Shown here piece after piece: positions 17,271 to 25,934 of a stretch of DNA of 61,948 nucleotides. The DNA is taken from positions 1-61,948 of the forward strand of contig CALLNU010000013.1 in NCBI GenBank assembly GCA_938005465.1, written 5' to 3'. Below the pieces are notes generated by a model. It was not told the origin of the DNA. It made no database searches and saw only the letters and a list, made by a program, of their open reading frames with translations. Each line of letters begins with the position of its first letter. Position 1 is the stretch's first letter. The stretch is from an uncultured Collinsella sp. GTDB taxonomy: Bacteria; Actinomycetota; Coriobacteriia; Coriobacteriales; Coriobacteriaceae. Made by a program: the position numbers and the translations under genes.

Positions 17271-18488
17271 ATGGATAGCGATGCCAAGCTGAACATCTTG
17301 ACCGATGCCCTAGCTGCTGCCGGGGCCTCGGCATTGGCAATCGATGCGCGTGGGGACGTCGCGATCTCTACCATGAATGGCGCGGCGCTTGAGCGGGATG
17401 TGGCGGCTTTTGTCGCTGAGCGTCTCGACCGTATAGGAGACGGCGCGCGTCTGGTTATGGGGCGTGAGGGTACGCGCCTGAGCCTGACCGTTCGCCCCAC
17501 CGACAAAGAGGACGGGGGGCTTTGGGTCGTCGTGGTCCGCGAGGTGCGCGGCGCCGCGGCGCATGCGGGCATCGAGTGGCTCAACGCCGACGAGGTTGAG
17601 GCCCGCTACGAATCGAGCGCGTACGGCATCGTTGAGGGTGCCGCTGCGGTAGCTGCACCGGTTGCCGAGAGCTACGCGCGCGGTGTGCCCCTTATGCTCG
17701 AGGGTGAGCTGGGAGCGGGTCAGGTTGAGATCGCCAAGCGCCTCTATCTGGACGGTCCTTTTGCCGATCAGCCCTTTGTTTCCGTCGCGCTCGATGAACT
17801 CACCGATCGCGGTTGGCGCCATGCGCTCAAAAGCTCCGAATCGCCGCTGTTCCAAACGGGGCTGACACTTTGCATTGAGGGCTGGAATGCAGTTGGCCCT
17901 CAGCGCCTCCGCGAGCTCGTTTCCACGATGGCCGACACCGCGTTGGCGACGCGCTGCCATGTGGTGCTGACAGCGAATGACATGCCGGGCGGCGGCGAAA
18001 GTGATCAAGCCGCGTTTGTGACCGAGCGCTTCGCCTGCGCGGTGAGCGTGGCGCCGGCAATCGCCGAGCAGGGAGCCGCGTCGACGAAGGTTGCGCGCTA
18101 TTTGGAATATCTCGCTGACGCATTTGGGACGTCAGCGCCCACGCTGTCTGCCGCGGCGGCGAAGACGCTCGATGCTTACCGCTGGCCGCGCAATTATCTG
18201 CAGCTCCGCGAGGTCTCGGAACGACTGTATATATTGGTGGGGGCGGGCACGGTGGACCGCACTGTGGCGGAGGAAGTGCTCGCCCAAGAGGACGTGATTA
18301 AGACCGCAGCCTTTGGCGCCCCGACACTCGAAAGTGACCTGTATATCCTGCGACCGCTGGCCGATACCGAGCGAGATATCGCGCATTTGGTTGTAGATCA
18401 TCTCCACGGCAACCGAACCCGTGCGGCGGAGGTGCTGGGCATAAGCCGTACAACGCTGTGGCGCTTGCTGAAGGACGACGACCGTTGA
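17271..18488 (+). CDS. Sigma-54-activator-like regulator with decayed AAA+ motifs
   Basis: 405-residue protein. Residues 1-115 look like a small sensor domain, about 125-330 resemble the AAA+ domain of NtrC/PrpR-type activators, and the C-terminus is a Fis-type helix-turn-helix (GNRTRAAEVLGISRTTLWRLLK). Within the AAA+ part the Walker A position reads GELGAGQVEIAK instead of GxxGxGKE, Walker B has LCIEGWNAV, and no GAFTGA loop is visible. It is thus unlikely to hydrolyse ATP or contact sigma-54, and may act as an ordinary DNA-binding regulator. ATG 17271 is preferred over an upstream extension. Linkage to the YeiH-type exporter suggests a possible target. Confidence 0.75.
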   Translation: MDSDAKLNILTDALAAAGASALAIDARGDVAISTMNGAALERDVAAFVAERLDRIGDGARLVMGREGTRLSLTVRPTDKEDGGLWVVVVREVRGAAAHAGIEWLNADEVEARYESSAYGIVEGAAAVAAPVAESYARGVPLMLEGELGAGQVEIAKRLYLDGPFADQPFVSVALDELTDRGWRHALKSSESPLFQTGLTLCIEGWNAVGPQRLRELVSTMADTALATRCHVVLTANDMPGGGESDQAAFVTERFACAVSVAPAIAEQGAASTKVARYLEYLADAFGTSAPTLSAAAAKTLDAYRWPRNYLQLREVSERLYILVGAGTVDRTVAEEVLAQEDVIKTAAFGAPTLESDLYILRPLADTERDIAHLVVDHLHGNRTRAAEVLGISRTTLWRLLKDDDR

Positions 18489-18572
18489 GCGAGGCGCCCG
18501 TGACCGCGCGCGACGCGTGTGCTACAGTCCAAAGCGTTATTGTTTCGATTTGGTTACGGCGTGCGAGGGCAA

Positions 18573-19148
18573 ATGGCTGAGACTTCAAAACCGAGCCGCA
18601 GAAGGCGGAGCGCCGCGCCGGTTAACCGGCGCACGACATCGGTGACGTGGGGCAAACACGCCTCGGGGTTTGATGGCTCGTTCAAACGCACTAAATATGG
18701 CTATCCATCGGCAAGCGCTCGCTTGGCCATGCAGGCCGAGTCGTCGCTGTGGGGCCGCAAGCGCGTGGTGGGCTCAAAGCTCAAGCACGACGGCACGCTC
18801 GGTTACATCAGCCGCGGGGCGGCTCGCCGCAGCGGGCTCAATCCGGCTGGTTGGCATCGTTATGTTCCGATCGCGGTCGTCGTTGCAGTGATCGTCATCG
18901 CACTCGCTGCGCTTGGCTACGCCGGCGGTGGCGCCAACTTGGACGCAGTGTTTAAATCGCCCGAGCTCGCGCATGCAGGCACAGAAGTTATCGAGGGCGC
19001 TCAGACCCAGACGGGCGTCGCGCCCCAGCGCGGTATCGTTGCGGCGGCCTCCACCATCGCCGATGCTCAAAAGGACGAAGACAAGCAAGGCGACGACGTC
19101 GATGCGAATCAGACGAGCGAAACGGCAACAACTCCATCGGCGGGATAA
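18573..19148 (+). CDS. Hypothetical single-span membrane protein
   Basis: 191 residues. The first 95 are very basic (SKPSRRRRSAAPVNRRT; GRKRVVGSKLKHDG), then one hydrophobic segment (about 97-117, VPIAVVVAVIVIALAALGYAGG), then an acidic, Thr/Ser-rich tail. The charge pattern predicts a cytoplasmic basic domain and a short external tail. No family is recognised. GAGGG precedes ATG 18573. It lies 84 bp after the regulator gene and may be co-transcribed with it. A nucleoid- or cell-envelope-linked role is possible but unsupported. Confidence 0.7.
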   Translation: MAETSKPSRRRRSAAPVNRRTTSVTWGKHASGFDGSFKRTKYGYPSASARLAMQAESSLWGRKRVVGSKLKHDGTLGYISRGAARRSGLNPAGWHRYVPIAVVVAVIVIALAALGYAGGGANLDAVFKSPELAHAGTEVIEGAQTQTGVAPQRGIVAAASTIADAQKDEDKQGDDVDANQTSETATTPSAG

Positions 19149-19158
19149 GTTGCGAGTG

Positions 19159-19195
19159 GGGCAGCTAATTTGGGACGGGGCTTTTTTAGCTGCCC
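19159..19195. repeat. GGGACGGG/AGCTAATTT repeat with 10-bp arms
   Basis: GGGCAGCTAA (19159-19168) and TTAGCTGCCC (19186-19195) enclose TTTGGGACGGGGCTTTT. The core AGCTAATTTGGGAC recurs inverted at 32043-32069 and 58922-58941. With its internal T-run it may help end the upstream gene. Confidence 0.6.
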
Positions 19196-19251
19196 AAGAC
19201 AGTGGCTCATTCGATGTCAGTCGCCAAAAGCGAGCGAGCCGCATTTGCGCC

Positions 19252-19370
19252 AAGGTGACGTGAAATGAGAGGGCGCTGACCTTCTGGTCGTGCCCTCGAA
19301 ATTGAACGTCAGATTGGCGTGAATGCGGACCGCGCAGCGTCAACGAGCCCGCCGTTCGGTAGAACGGCGG
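19252..19370 (-). ncRNA. Conserved 3'-UTR structured element, copy B (after nitroreductase)
   Basis: On the minus strand, a hairpin (19349-19370, CCGCCGTTC arms, loop GGTA) is followed by an outer stem TGACGT/ACGTCA enclosing a 25-nt hairpin (19271-19295) with GACC-AGAA-GGTC and a bulged A. The order and spacing match copy A at 8291-8408. It starts 6 bp after the nitroreductase stop. Confidence 0.55.
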
Positions 19371-19376
19371 AACTAA

Positions 19377-19898
19377 TTACCTTACGTAGATGACGTTGTC
19401 GCGGCGCGGCTTTGCCTCGGGTAGCGTGTCCTCGGCATAGCCCAGAATGCAGTTACCGACACCGTGCAGGCTGCCGTCGGCGGGCAGGCCCCAGCTGGCC
19501 AGCAGCTCCAGGCCCTCGGGCGAATCGAAAACCTCGTGGGCGCGATGAATCCAGCACGAATCAACACCCAGCGCATAGGCAGCATTGAGCAGGTTGCCCA
19601 TGGCAAGCGAACCGTCTTCCAGATGCGTGGGCACGCTGCGGTCGACCAGTACCACCACAACGGTTTTGGCACCGTAGAAGGGATCGCCGTTACTGCCCAT
19701 GACTTGCGCATTGAGTTGCGAGAGACGCTCGACGGTCGCGGGGTCGGTGACGGCGACGAACGTGACCGGTTGACGCCCCATGCCGCTCGGCGCGTACTGG
19801 CCTGCCTCGATAATGCGTGCGAGCTTTTCTGCCTCGACGGGGCGATCGCTGTAGTTGCGGCAGCTACGGCGATGGATGAGCGCTTCGATGGTCTCCAT
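19377..19898 (-). CDS. Nitroreductase-family FMN-dependent oxidoreductase
   Basis: 173-residue flavoprotein of the NAD(P)H nitroreductase fold. HRRSCRNYSDRPVEAEKLARIIEAGQYAPSG (about residues 8-38) is the FMN-binding start, GNLLNAAYALGVDSCWI (about 105-121) and NCILGYAE follow the family pattern. The protein probably reduces quinones, nitro compounds or similar substrates; the true substrate is unknown. ATG 19898 follows AGGAG. Monocistronic. A conserved structured element lies just after the stop. Confidence 0.9.
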   Translation of the reverse strand: METIEALIHRRSCRNYSDRPVEAEKLARIIEAGQYAPSGMGRQPVTFVAVTDPATVERLSQLNAQVMGSNGDPFYGAKTVVVVLVDRSVPTHLEDGSLAMGNLLNAAYALGVDSCWIHRAHEVFDSPEGLELLASWGLPADGSLHGVGNCILGYAEDTLPEAKPRRDNVIYVR

Positions 19899-20111
19899 GG
19901 GTTCTCCTAGCGATGACGTTGCAGATGCTCCGTTCTTACCCGTCGCGCCGTAGCCGTAATCGCGCAGAGGGCCCCAAACAGCAATAGCTACCAATCGGAA
20001 AAGTCGGCTTGCATAAAACTGCGGCAAGAATGTGAGAAACTGATGAGACGGTTAAACGTTTTATCACGTCTACCCTGCGGTTTTTTACCACTTGCCTAAA
20101 ACAGGGGCGCA

Positions 20112-20123
20112 TATCAATTGATA
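20112..20123. promoter_or_regulatory. 12-bp palindrome TATCAATTGATA
   Basis: Perfect palindrome 70 bp before the small gene at 20194, in an AT-rich stretch. It is a candidate operator; nothing else is recognisable in 19899-20193. Confidence 0.35.
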
Positions 20124-20193
20124 AAGGTTTTACTAAAGGGGTACCAACGTTAATCAATGCGCTGTGGTGGCGCTGGGCCAGGAGGTAACTATC

Positions 20194-20484
20194 ATGTTCC
20201 AGGCTGGAGATGTCGTCGAGACTGACTTCGAAGGATTTCTGAAGCTGCTGCGTTCCAAGACGCGCGCTTTCGTGTCGATCAACGATCACGAGTACTACAT
20301 CACGCACACCGATGGCTATTGGCGTGTTCAGGATTGCGAGACCCTCAACGATAAGGGCCACTTTACTGATTGCTCCGAGCTGGTCAACACGGTCTGCGAG
20401 GTCGTCGAGCTACCTTGGATCTGCGGCAAGAGCCTGCACGACAGCTTTGCGGGCGCAACGGTCTACGAGGCCGTCGCTGCCTAA
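20194..20484 (+). CDS. Conserved-type small acidic hypothetical protein
   Basis: 96 residues, soluble, no signal peptide: MFQAGDVVETDFEGFLKLL, then a central INDHEYYITHTDGYWRVQDCE segment, with four Cys spread through the chain. The very strong RBS (CCAGGAGGTAACT) and a dedicated terminator at 20512 indicate a real, well-translated gene. No domain is recognised. It might be a small regulator or a metal- or redox-responsive protein, but this is not shown. Confidence 0.75.
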   Translation: MFQAGDVVETDFEGFLKLLRSKTRAFVSINDHEYYITHTDGYWRVQDCETLNDKGHFTDCSELVNTVCEVVELPWICGKSLHDSFAGATVYEAVAA

Positions 20485-20511
20485 CGGGCAAATACATCGC
20501 TATTCTCGCGT

Positions 20512-20549
20512 GACTGCCGGCGCCGCCCCCGCGCCGGCGGTCTTTTTTG
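20512..20549 (+). terminator. Intrinsic terminator
   Basis: Arms GACTGCCGGCG and CGCCGGCGGTC (one G-T pair), 9-nt loop, followed by T6, 28 bp after the small gene. Confidence 0.85.
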
Positions 20550-20590
20550 TCGATATGCTTATGTAGAGCCGACCATAAACAACGAGCGTA

Positions 20591-20649
20591 TTGACGATAG
20601 TCAAAACTCGGACTAATGTAGAGATATAAATTGGTCAAAACTCGGACTA
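20591..20649 (+). promoter_or_regulatory. Promoter with direct-repeat operator of the MarR-ABC operon
   Basis: The 16-mer GTCAAAACTCGGACTA occurs twice, at 20600-20615 and 20634-20649 (34 bp apart). TTGACG (20591-20596) and TAATGT (20614-20619) with 17-bp spacing form a promoter that overlaps the first copy. The second copy lies just before the MarR start. This suits autorepression by the MarR protein. Confidence 0.65.
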
Positions 20650-20665
20650 TCGAATGGTGGGAGAG

Positions 20666-21166
20666 ATGAATAGTGCAGTTAGCCTGGTCGATTTCGACCG
20701 GATGCTTAACGGGCTTGACCGTATCTATTCGGAGTTCGCGCGTACCTGCGGTCTTTCGGACTGCGCCTACTGGATGCTCGTCGACACGAGTGCAGCGGGC
20801 GGAAGCGTTGCCGTGAGTCGGCTGACGAGTGAATGGTTCTACAGCAAACAGACCATCAATTCGGCGATCAAGACGCTTAGGGCGCGAGGGCTTGCGACGT
20901 TGGAGTTTGCCGAGGGCAGTCGTAAGAACAAGGTTGTGCGATTGACCGAAGAAGGCGTGCGGTTTGCCAAGCGCTACGCGTTACCGGCGCAAAAAGCCGA
21001 GCAACAGGCATTCGAAGCGCTCGAGCCGTGGGAACAGCGCGAGATCATGCGCCTGGTCGGTAAATTCTCCCATGTTCTGAACGAAGAGTGCGAGGCATTT
21101 AAACGGCAAGTGGCCGCCGAGAACGAGGCTGACGATAAGGGCGAGGGGGACACATGCGACTCTTAA
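20666..21166 (+). CDS. MarR-family transcriptional regulator
   Basis: 166-residue winged-helix regulator. The DNA-binding part is VAVSRLTSEWFYSKQTINSAIKTLRARGLATLEFAEGSRKNKVVRLTEEG (about residues 49-100), flanked by dimerisation helices. ATG 20666 is preferred to 20654 because GTGGGAGAG is then a well-placed RBS. Its 3' end overlaps the ABC exporter gene by 13 bp, so it is the first gene of a regulator-exporter operon. It likely represses the operon through the two 16-bp repeats upstream and is released by a toxic ligand that the exporter removes; the ligand is unknown. Confidence 0.9.
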   Translation: MNSAVSLVDFDRMLNGLDRIYSEFARTCGLSDCAYWMLVDTSAAGGSVAVSRLTSEWFYSKQTINSAIKTLRARGLATLEFAEGSRKNKVVRLTEEGVRFAKRYALPAQKAEQQAFEALEPWEQREIMRLVGKFSHVLNEECEAFKRQVAAENEADDKGEGDTCDS

Positions 21167-22890
21167 TGAGGTTTATGAGGCCGTACCGCGGTCTGATTGC
21201 GGTGACGCTGTTTGCGGTGCTGATAGATAACGTCGGTACGCTGTTGGTTCCCACGATGCTGGCGAACATGGTCAACACCGGTATTACCACGGGCGATGTC
21301 GACTATATTTTACGTAACGGCCTGTACATGCTTATCGCGACCGGCATGGCCAGCGGCGGCACGGTGCTGGGCTGCTATCTTTCGGCGCGCCTGGCCGCCA
21401 ACGTGGCCTGCGATATCCGCAATGCCGTGTACGACAAGTCGCTCGAGCTGTCCGCCAGCGACTTTGAGCGCTTTGGCACGGGTTCGATGATCACACGCTC
21501 GCTCAACGACATCAACGTGATTCAGCAAGCTGTCCTTCAGACGATTCAGCTGGTGTTGCCGGTGCCATTCTTGGCCGTGGCAGGCATCATTTTTGCTTGG
21601 TTCATCGATCCCGCCATGGGCACGCTGCTGGGCGTGGTGGTTGCGATCGTGCTGGTGGCGGCGGTCTTTACGGTGGCTAACGCCGCGCCGATTTTTATGC
21701 GCCTGCAGAGCTTTATCGACCGCATGAACGTGGTGCTGCGCGAGAACATCGTGGGCGTGCGCGTCATCCGCGCATTTAACAAGGAGCGCCACGAGGAGCA
21801 GCGCCTGGACGAGGTGTTTAGCGATTACGCGGCCAACGCCATCAAGGTCAACCACCTGTTTGTGGGCCTCGACAGCTCCAGCTTCTTTTTGATGAACATC
21901 GCCGAGGTGGCGGTGCTGTGGGTGGGCGGCAACCGCGTGGGCGTCCACGCCATGCAAATCGGCAGCATTTCGGCCGTGTTGGAATACGCGATCCTGATTC
22001 TTTTCTTTGTGATGATGGCGCAGATGGTGATTCTGACGCTTCCGCGCGCCGCGGCGTGCCTCAGCCGTGCGCAGCAGGTGCTCGAAATCGAGCCGAGCAT
22101 CGTGGACGGCAAGGCTACGCTGGGCGACGGGGCGCCTGAGTCCGCAGACGGAGCCGACGCGGTCGCCGTGTTCGATCATATGTCGTTTCGTTTTGACGAC
22201 GCCGACGAGGACACGCTGTGCAATCTGAGCTTTACCTGTCGCCGCGGTCAGACGACCGCGATCGTCGGCTCGACGGGCTCGGGCAAATCGACGGTGGCCA
22301 AGCTCCTGCTGCGCTTCCACGATGCCACCAAGGGCGCCATTCGCCTGGACGGCGTTGATCTGCACGACCTTTCGCAAGACGAGATTCGCGGGCGCATTGC
22401 CTATGTGCCGCAAAAGGCATGGCTGTTCTCGGGCACCGTAGCAAGCAATCTGCGCTTTGGCAACGAAGACGCGACTGAGGCCGACATGCTTCATGCGCTC
22501 CGGGTTGCCCAGAGCACCTTTGTGCTCGATCAGCCGCAGGGGCTCGATACCCCGGTGGCGCAGGGCGGCACGAACTTTTCGGGCGGCCAGCGCCAGCGTC
22601 TGGCCATCGCCCGTGCGCTCATGAAGCATGCCGATCTATATATCTTCGATGACAGTTTCTCGGCCCTGGACTTTAAGACCGATGCCGCCCTGCGCCATGC
22701 GTTGCAAGACGAGACGCGTGACGCTGCGGTGCTCATCATCGCGCAGCGTATCTCGACCATTCTGCATGCCGACCAGATCGTGGTGCTCAGGGATGGCGAG
22801 GTCGTGGGCCTAGGCACGCACGACGAGCTGATGGAAACCTGCGAGGTGTACCGCGCCATCGCGGAATCGCAAATGAAGGGAGGTGAGTAG
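21154..22890 (+). CDS. ABC exporter half-transporter, degenerate-site subunit
   Basis: 578 residues: six-helix membrane domain (about 1-310) and nucleotide-binding domain. Walker A is GSTGSGKST near residue 372, the signature is FSGGQRQR, and Walker B reads YIFDDSFSALD, with Asp in place of the catalytic Glu. That, paired with the canonical subunit encoded next, marks the asymmetric heterodimer type (BmrCD, TM287/288). It should export drugs, lipids or peptides. GTG/ATG 21154 overlaps the MarR gene. Translation is probably coupled through the operon. Confidence 0.93.
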   Translation: MRLLMRFMRPYRGLIAVTLFAVLIDNVGTLLVPTMLANMVNTGITTGDVDYILRNGLYMLIATGMASGGTVLGCYLSARLAANVACDIRNAVYDKSLELSASDFERFGTGSMITRSLNDINVIQQAVLQTIQLVLPVPFLAVAGIIFAWFIDPAMGTLLGVVVAIVLVAAVFTVANAAPIFMRLQSFIDRMNVVLRENIVGVRVIRAFNKERHEEQRLDEVFSDYAANAIKVNHLFVGLDSSSFFLMNIAEVAVLWVGGNRVGVHAMQIGSISAVLEYAILILFFVMMAQMVILTLPRAAACLSRAQQVLEIEPSIVDGKATLGDGAPESADGADAVAVFDHMSFRFDDADEDTLCNLSFTCRRGQTTAIVGSTGSGKSTVAKLLLRFHDATKGAIRLDGVDLHDLSQDEIRGRIAYVPQKAWLFSGTVASNLRFGNEDATEADMLHALRVAQSTFVLDQPQGLDTPVAQGGTNFSGGQRQRLAIARALMKHADLYIFDDSFSALDFKTDAALRHALQDETRDAAVLIIAQRISTILHADQIVVLRDGEVVGLGTHDELMETCEVYRAIAESQMKGGE

Positions 22891-22891
22891 C

Positions 22892-24898
22892 ATGACCGGG
22901 GAGCTCAAGAAGCAGGGCAGCGTTGATGACGCCGTTGCCGCGGGACTGGTTGAGGAAACGGATGCCGCGTCGACTGAGCTGGACGACGCCGCCAAGGCCG
23001 CGGCCGAGCGCGAGGCCCGCCGCCAGGCGCTGTACGAGGAAAACGAGCGCGCCGAGGATGAGCGTGCCCGCGCCGAGGCAGAGCGCATGCGCGACGTGGA
23101 CGACGAAGACGAAGACGAGACGCCCCGTGATACCTGGGCGACGGTGCGCCGTCTGTGGAGCGAGGCTGCCGGCGACCATTGGCGCTTCTATATCGTGTTC
23201 GCGAGCATTGTGTTCTATGCCATCTTTAACACCGCCGCGCCGGCATATAGCGCCCGCGTGATCGATGAGCTGTGGGGCCACATTCAGGTGGCGTTTGCCA
23301 ACGACACCACCTTCAACATCACCTGGGAGAACTGCGGCAGGACCATCTTCATCTACTTTATGATCTGGACGGCCGCTGCCTCGTTCTACGCACTCCAGAG
23401 CTTTTTGATGTCGAGCGTGGCCGAACGCCTCAACCTGCTCCTACGCAACCGCATCGCACAAAAGCTCAACCGTCTGCCGCTTGCCTTCTTTGACGCGCAT
23501 CGTCCCGGTGAGGTCGTCAGCCGTGCGACCAACGACTTGGACAAGATGTCCGAGAGCATGCAGCGCGGCTTGCTGCAGCTTCTGGTGTCGATCGGTACCG
23601 TGGTGGGCGCCGTGAGCGTGATGTTCGTGTTTAGCGTGCCGCTCACGCTCGTCTTTTTGTTCTTTACGGCGTTGTCGCTGTTGGTGACCAAGGTGGTCTC
23701 GCGCCGCACGCATGACGTAACCGGTGAGCGCCAGGAGTGGGTGTCAAGGATTACGAGCGCGGTTGAGGAAGGCTACTCGGGCCGTCTGGTGATTCGCGCG
23801 TTTAACCGCGAGCGCCAAAGTTCTGCCGAGGTACACCAGGCCTCGGGCGAGCTGGCACGCGTGAGTGCCAAGGCCGACTTCATGATTAACGCCGTCGGCC
23901 CCGCGGTGCGCTTTATCGGCCGCCTGGCACAGATCGTGATTGCGATTGTGGGCTGCAGTATGCTGGTTGCCGGCCACATGACCGTCGGCGTGTTCCAGGC
24001 GTTCTTCCAGTTTATCTACGAGGCATCTGAGCCCATGACGCAGCTGTCGTTTACCTTCAACTCGCTGCAGAGCGCGCTGGCGAGTGCGGAGCGCGTGTTC
24101 GACCTGCTCGATGAGCCCGAGATGGAAGCCGATCCGCTGCCGGGGGAGGCCGACGTGCTGCCGGGTCGCGTGGAGGGCCGCGTTAGCTTTGAGCATGTGC
24201 GTTTTGGCTACACACCCGACAAGCCGCTTATGCGCGACGTGTCGTTTACCGCCGAGCCGGGCCAGAAGATTGCCGTGGTGGGAACCACGGGCGCAGGCAA
24301 GACGACGCTCATCAACTTACTCATGCGCTTCTACGAGATCGACGGCGGCCGCATTACGCTTGACGGTGTGGATACGCGCCTCATGGACCGCGGTGAGCTA
24401 CGGCAGCAGTTTGGCATGGTGCTGCAGGACGCCTGGCTGTTCGATGGCACGATTGCCGAGAATATCGCCTATGGCTGCCCCGAGGCGACGCGCGAGGAGA
24501 TCGTGGCGGCCGCACGCGCCGCGCAGGTCGACTTCTTTGTGCGCACCATGCCGCAGGGCTATGACACGCGCGTGGCCAACGATGCCGAGAGCATTAGCCA
24601 AGGTCAGCGCCAGCTGCTGACCATTGCGCGCGTGCTGCTCAACAACCCGGCGATTCTCATCCTGGACGAGGCGACCTCAAGCGTGGACACGCGCACTGAG
24701 CTTGCCATCGGCCGCGCCATGGACGCGCTCATGCGCGGGCGCACGAGCTTTGTGATTGCGCACCGTCTGTCGACGATCGTGGATGCCGACCTGATTCTGG
24801 TTATGGATCACGGCAACATTATCGAGCAGGGTACGCATAAGGAGCTGCTGGCTGCCGAGGGTGCCTACGCCGACCTCTATCTGAGTCAGTTCGCATAA
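22892..24898 (+). CDS. ABC exporter half-transporter, catalytic subunit
   Basis: 668 residues. An unusual highly charged N-terminal extension (about 1-80, Ala/Glu/Arg/Asp-rich, probably coiled coil) precedes six membrane helices and the nucleotide-binding domain. Walker A is GTTGAGKTT, the signature is SISQGQRQ (non-canonical SQGQ), and Walker B is ILILDEATSSVD with catalytic Glu present. It complements the degenerate partner gene, with which it is separated by one base. ATG 22892 follows GGGAGGTGA. The role of the N-terminal extension is unknown. Confidence 0.93.
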   Translation: MTGELKKQGSVDDAVAAGLVEETDAASTELDDAAKAAAEREARRQALYEENERAEDERARAEAERMRDVDDEDEDETPRDTWATVRRLWSEAAGDHWRFYIVFASIVFYAIFNTAAPAYSARVIDELWGHIQVAFANDTTFNITWENCGRTIFIYFMIWTAAASFYALQSFLMSSVAERLNLLLRNRIAQKLNRLPLAFFDAHRPGEVVSRATNDLDKMSESMQRGLLQLLVSIGTVVGAVSVMFVFSVPLTLVFLFFTALSLLVTKVVSRRTHDVTGERQEWVSRITSAVEEGYSGRLVIRAFNRERQSSAEVHQASGELARVSAKADFMINAVGPAVRFIGRLAQIVIAIVGCSMLVAGHMTVGVFQAFFQFIYEASEPMTQLSFTFNSLQSALASAERVFDLLDEPEMEADPLPGEADVLPGRVEGRVSFEHVRFGYTPDKPLMRDVSFTAEPGQKIAVVGTTGAGKTTLINLLMRFYEIDGGRITLDGVDTRLMDRGELRQQFGMVLQDAWLFDGTIAENIAYGCPEATREEIVAAARAAQVDFFVRTMPQGYDTRVANDAESISQGQRQLLTIARVLLNNPAILILDEATSSVDTRTELAIGRAMDALMRGRTSFVIAHRLSTIVDADLILVMDHGNIIEQGTHKELLAAEGAYADLYLSQFA

Positions 24899-24928
24899 TG
24901 TGACAAAGGGACAGTCCCTTTGTCACAT
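24898..24928. repeat. 31-bp palindrome (GGGACAG family), copy 1
   Basis: Perfect 15-bp arms ATGTGACAAAGGGAC / GTCCCTTTGTCACAT around one A. It starts at the last base of the ABC gene stop codon. Related copies are at 42192-42222 and 55557-55587. Confidence 0.85.
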
Positions 24929-24935
24929 CGCAAAT

Positions 24936-24972
24936 AAGGCGCGCCGGGGGTGAATCCTCTGGCGCGCCTTTG
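24936..24972. terminator. Bidirectional terminator
   Basis: Arms AAGGCGCGCC and GGCGCGCCTT, with further pairing inside the loop, then T. It lies between the convergent ABC exporter and cysE genes. Confidence 0.8.
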
Positions 24973-25006
24973 CGTTGGCGTCAATGTTGTCGGTGGCCGT
25001 CCGGCT

Positions 25007-25711
25007 CTAGCGTTCGTCCACGAGCTTGGCGACGAGGGTTTTGAGCTCGGCCACCTCTCGCTCGAGTTCCTTGACGCGGCGGGCGTTCTCGGTGATGCCC
25101 TGACGGTTGAGCGCGGACTGCTCGGCGGCGGCGTCGGGCATGTACTCGCGATGCTGCTTGGCATCGAAGCTCTCCTCGAACACGCGGCAGCCGTTGCGCT
25201 TGATGATGCGTCCCGGCACGCCCACGACGGTGCAGTTGTCGGGTACGTCCTTGACGACGACCGAATTGCCGCCGATTTTGACGTTGTTGCCGATGCGAAT
25301 GTTGCCGAGCACTTTAGCGCCTGTGCCCACGGTGACGTTGTTGCCCAGGGTGGGGTGGCGCTTGCCGGTCTCGTTGCCGGTGCCGCCAAGCGTGACGCCC
25401 TGGTAGAGCACGCAGTTGTCGCCCACAATGGTGGTTTCGCCGATGACGACGCCCATGGCGTGGTCGATAAAGAAGCGCTTGCCGATCTGTGCAGCGGGAT
25501 GAATCTCGACGCCGGTAATGTGGCGGGTGATTTGCGAGAGCACACGGGCGAGCGAGCGATGGCCATGCTCCCAGAGCCAGTGCTCTGGCACGTGGTTCCA
25601 CTTGGCGTGCAGGCCGGGATAGGAAAGGAAGATGACCAAACCGTTTTGCGCGGCGGGGTCCTGCGCCTGGACGGTCTTGATGTCCTCGCGAATGGTATTG
25701 ATAAAGCTCAC
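25007..25711 (-). CDS. cysE: Serine O-acetyltransferase
   Basis: 234 residues. It makes O-acetylserine from serine and acetyl-CoA for cysteine synthesis. A helical N-terminal domain (about 1-65, FINTIREDIKTVQAQDPAA) precedes the left-handed beta-helix hexapeptide domain (about 65-170: GVEIHPAAQIGKRFFIDHAMGVVIGE, then GGTGNETGKRHPTLGNNVTVGTGAKVLG). The catalytic His in IDHAMG is present. The tail (about 185-234) is an extra predicted coiled coil, longer than the short-form enzyme. GTG 25711 is chosen because GGGAGG sits before it; an upstream ATG at 25786 has none. It is divergent from the DedA-type gene. Confidence 0.92.
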   Translation of the reverse strand: MSFINTIREDIKTVQAQDPAAQNGLVIFLSYPGLHAKWNHVPEHWLWEHGHRSLARVLSQITRHITGVEIHPAAQIGKRFFIDHAMGVVIGETTIVGDNCVLYQGVTLGGTGNETGKRHPTLGNNVTVGTGAKVLGNIRIGNNVKIGGNSVVVKDVPDNCTVVGVPGRIIKRNGCRVFEESFDAKQHREYMPDAAAEQSALNRQGITENARRVKELEREVAELKTLVAKLVDER

Positions 25712-25934
25712 CGACCGCCCTCCCTTAGCGCCATGGCAATGCGATTCAATAAAGTATAGCGATTCGCTAGGGATTAGGAAGGACAATCTTGGCGGCTTTG
25801 CACGACAGGTGTCAGTTATGCAAACTTGCTGGTAATGGAGTCATGCTTTTGTGGGGTTGCGCACGAGGGGGCACCGCAACCGTATACTGGTCAACTTGGA
25901 CGTGTCCGCGCCCACAACTGAGAGGTTTTACTTC

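Noticed and set aside
25712..25934. T-box or S-box leader for cysE
   Set aside because: No specifier stem, T-box sequence or terminator/antiterminator pair could be found.
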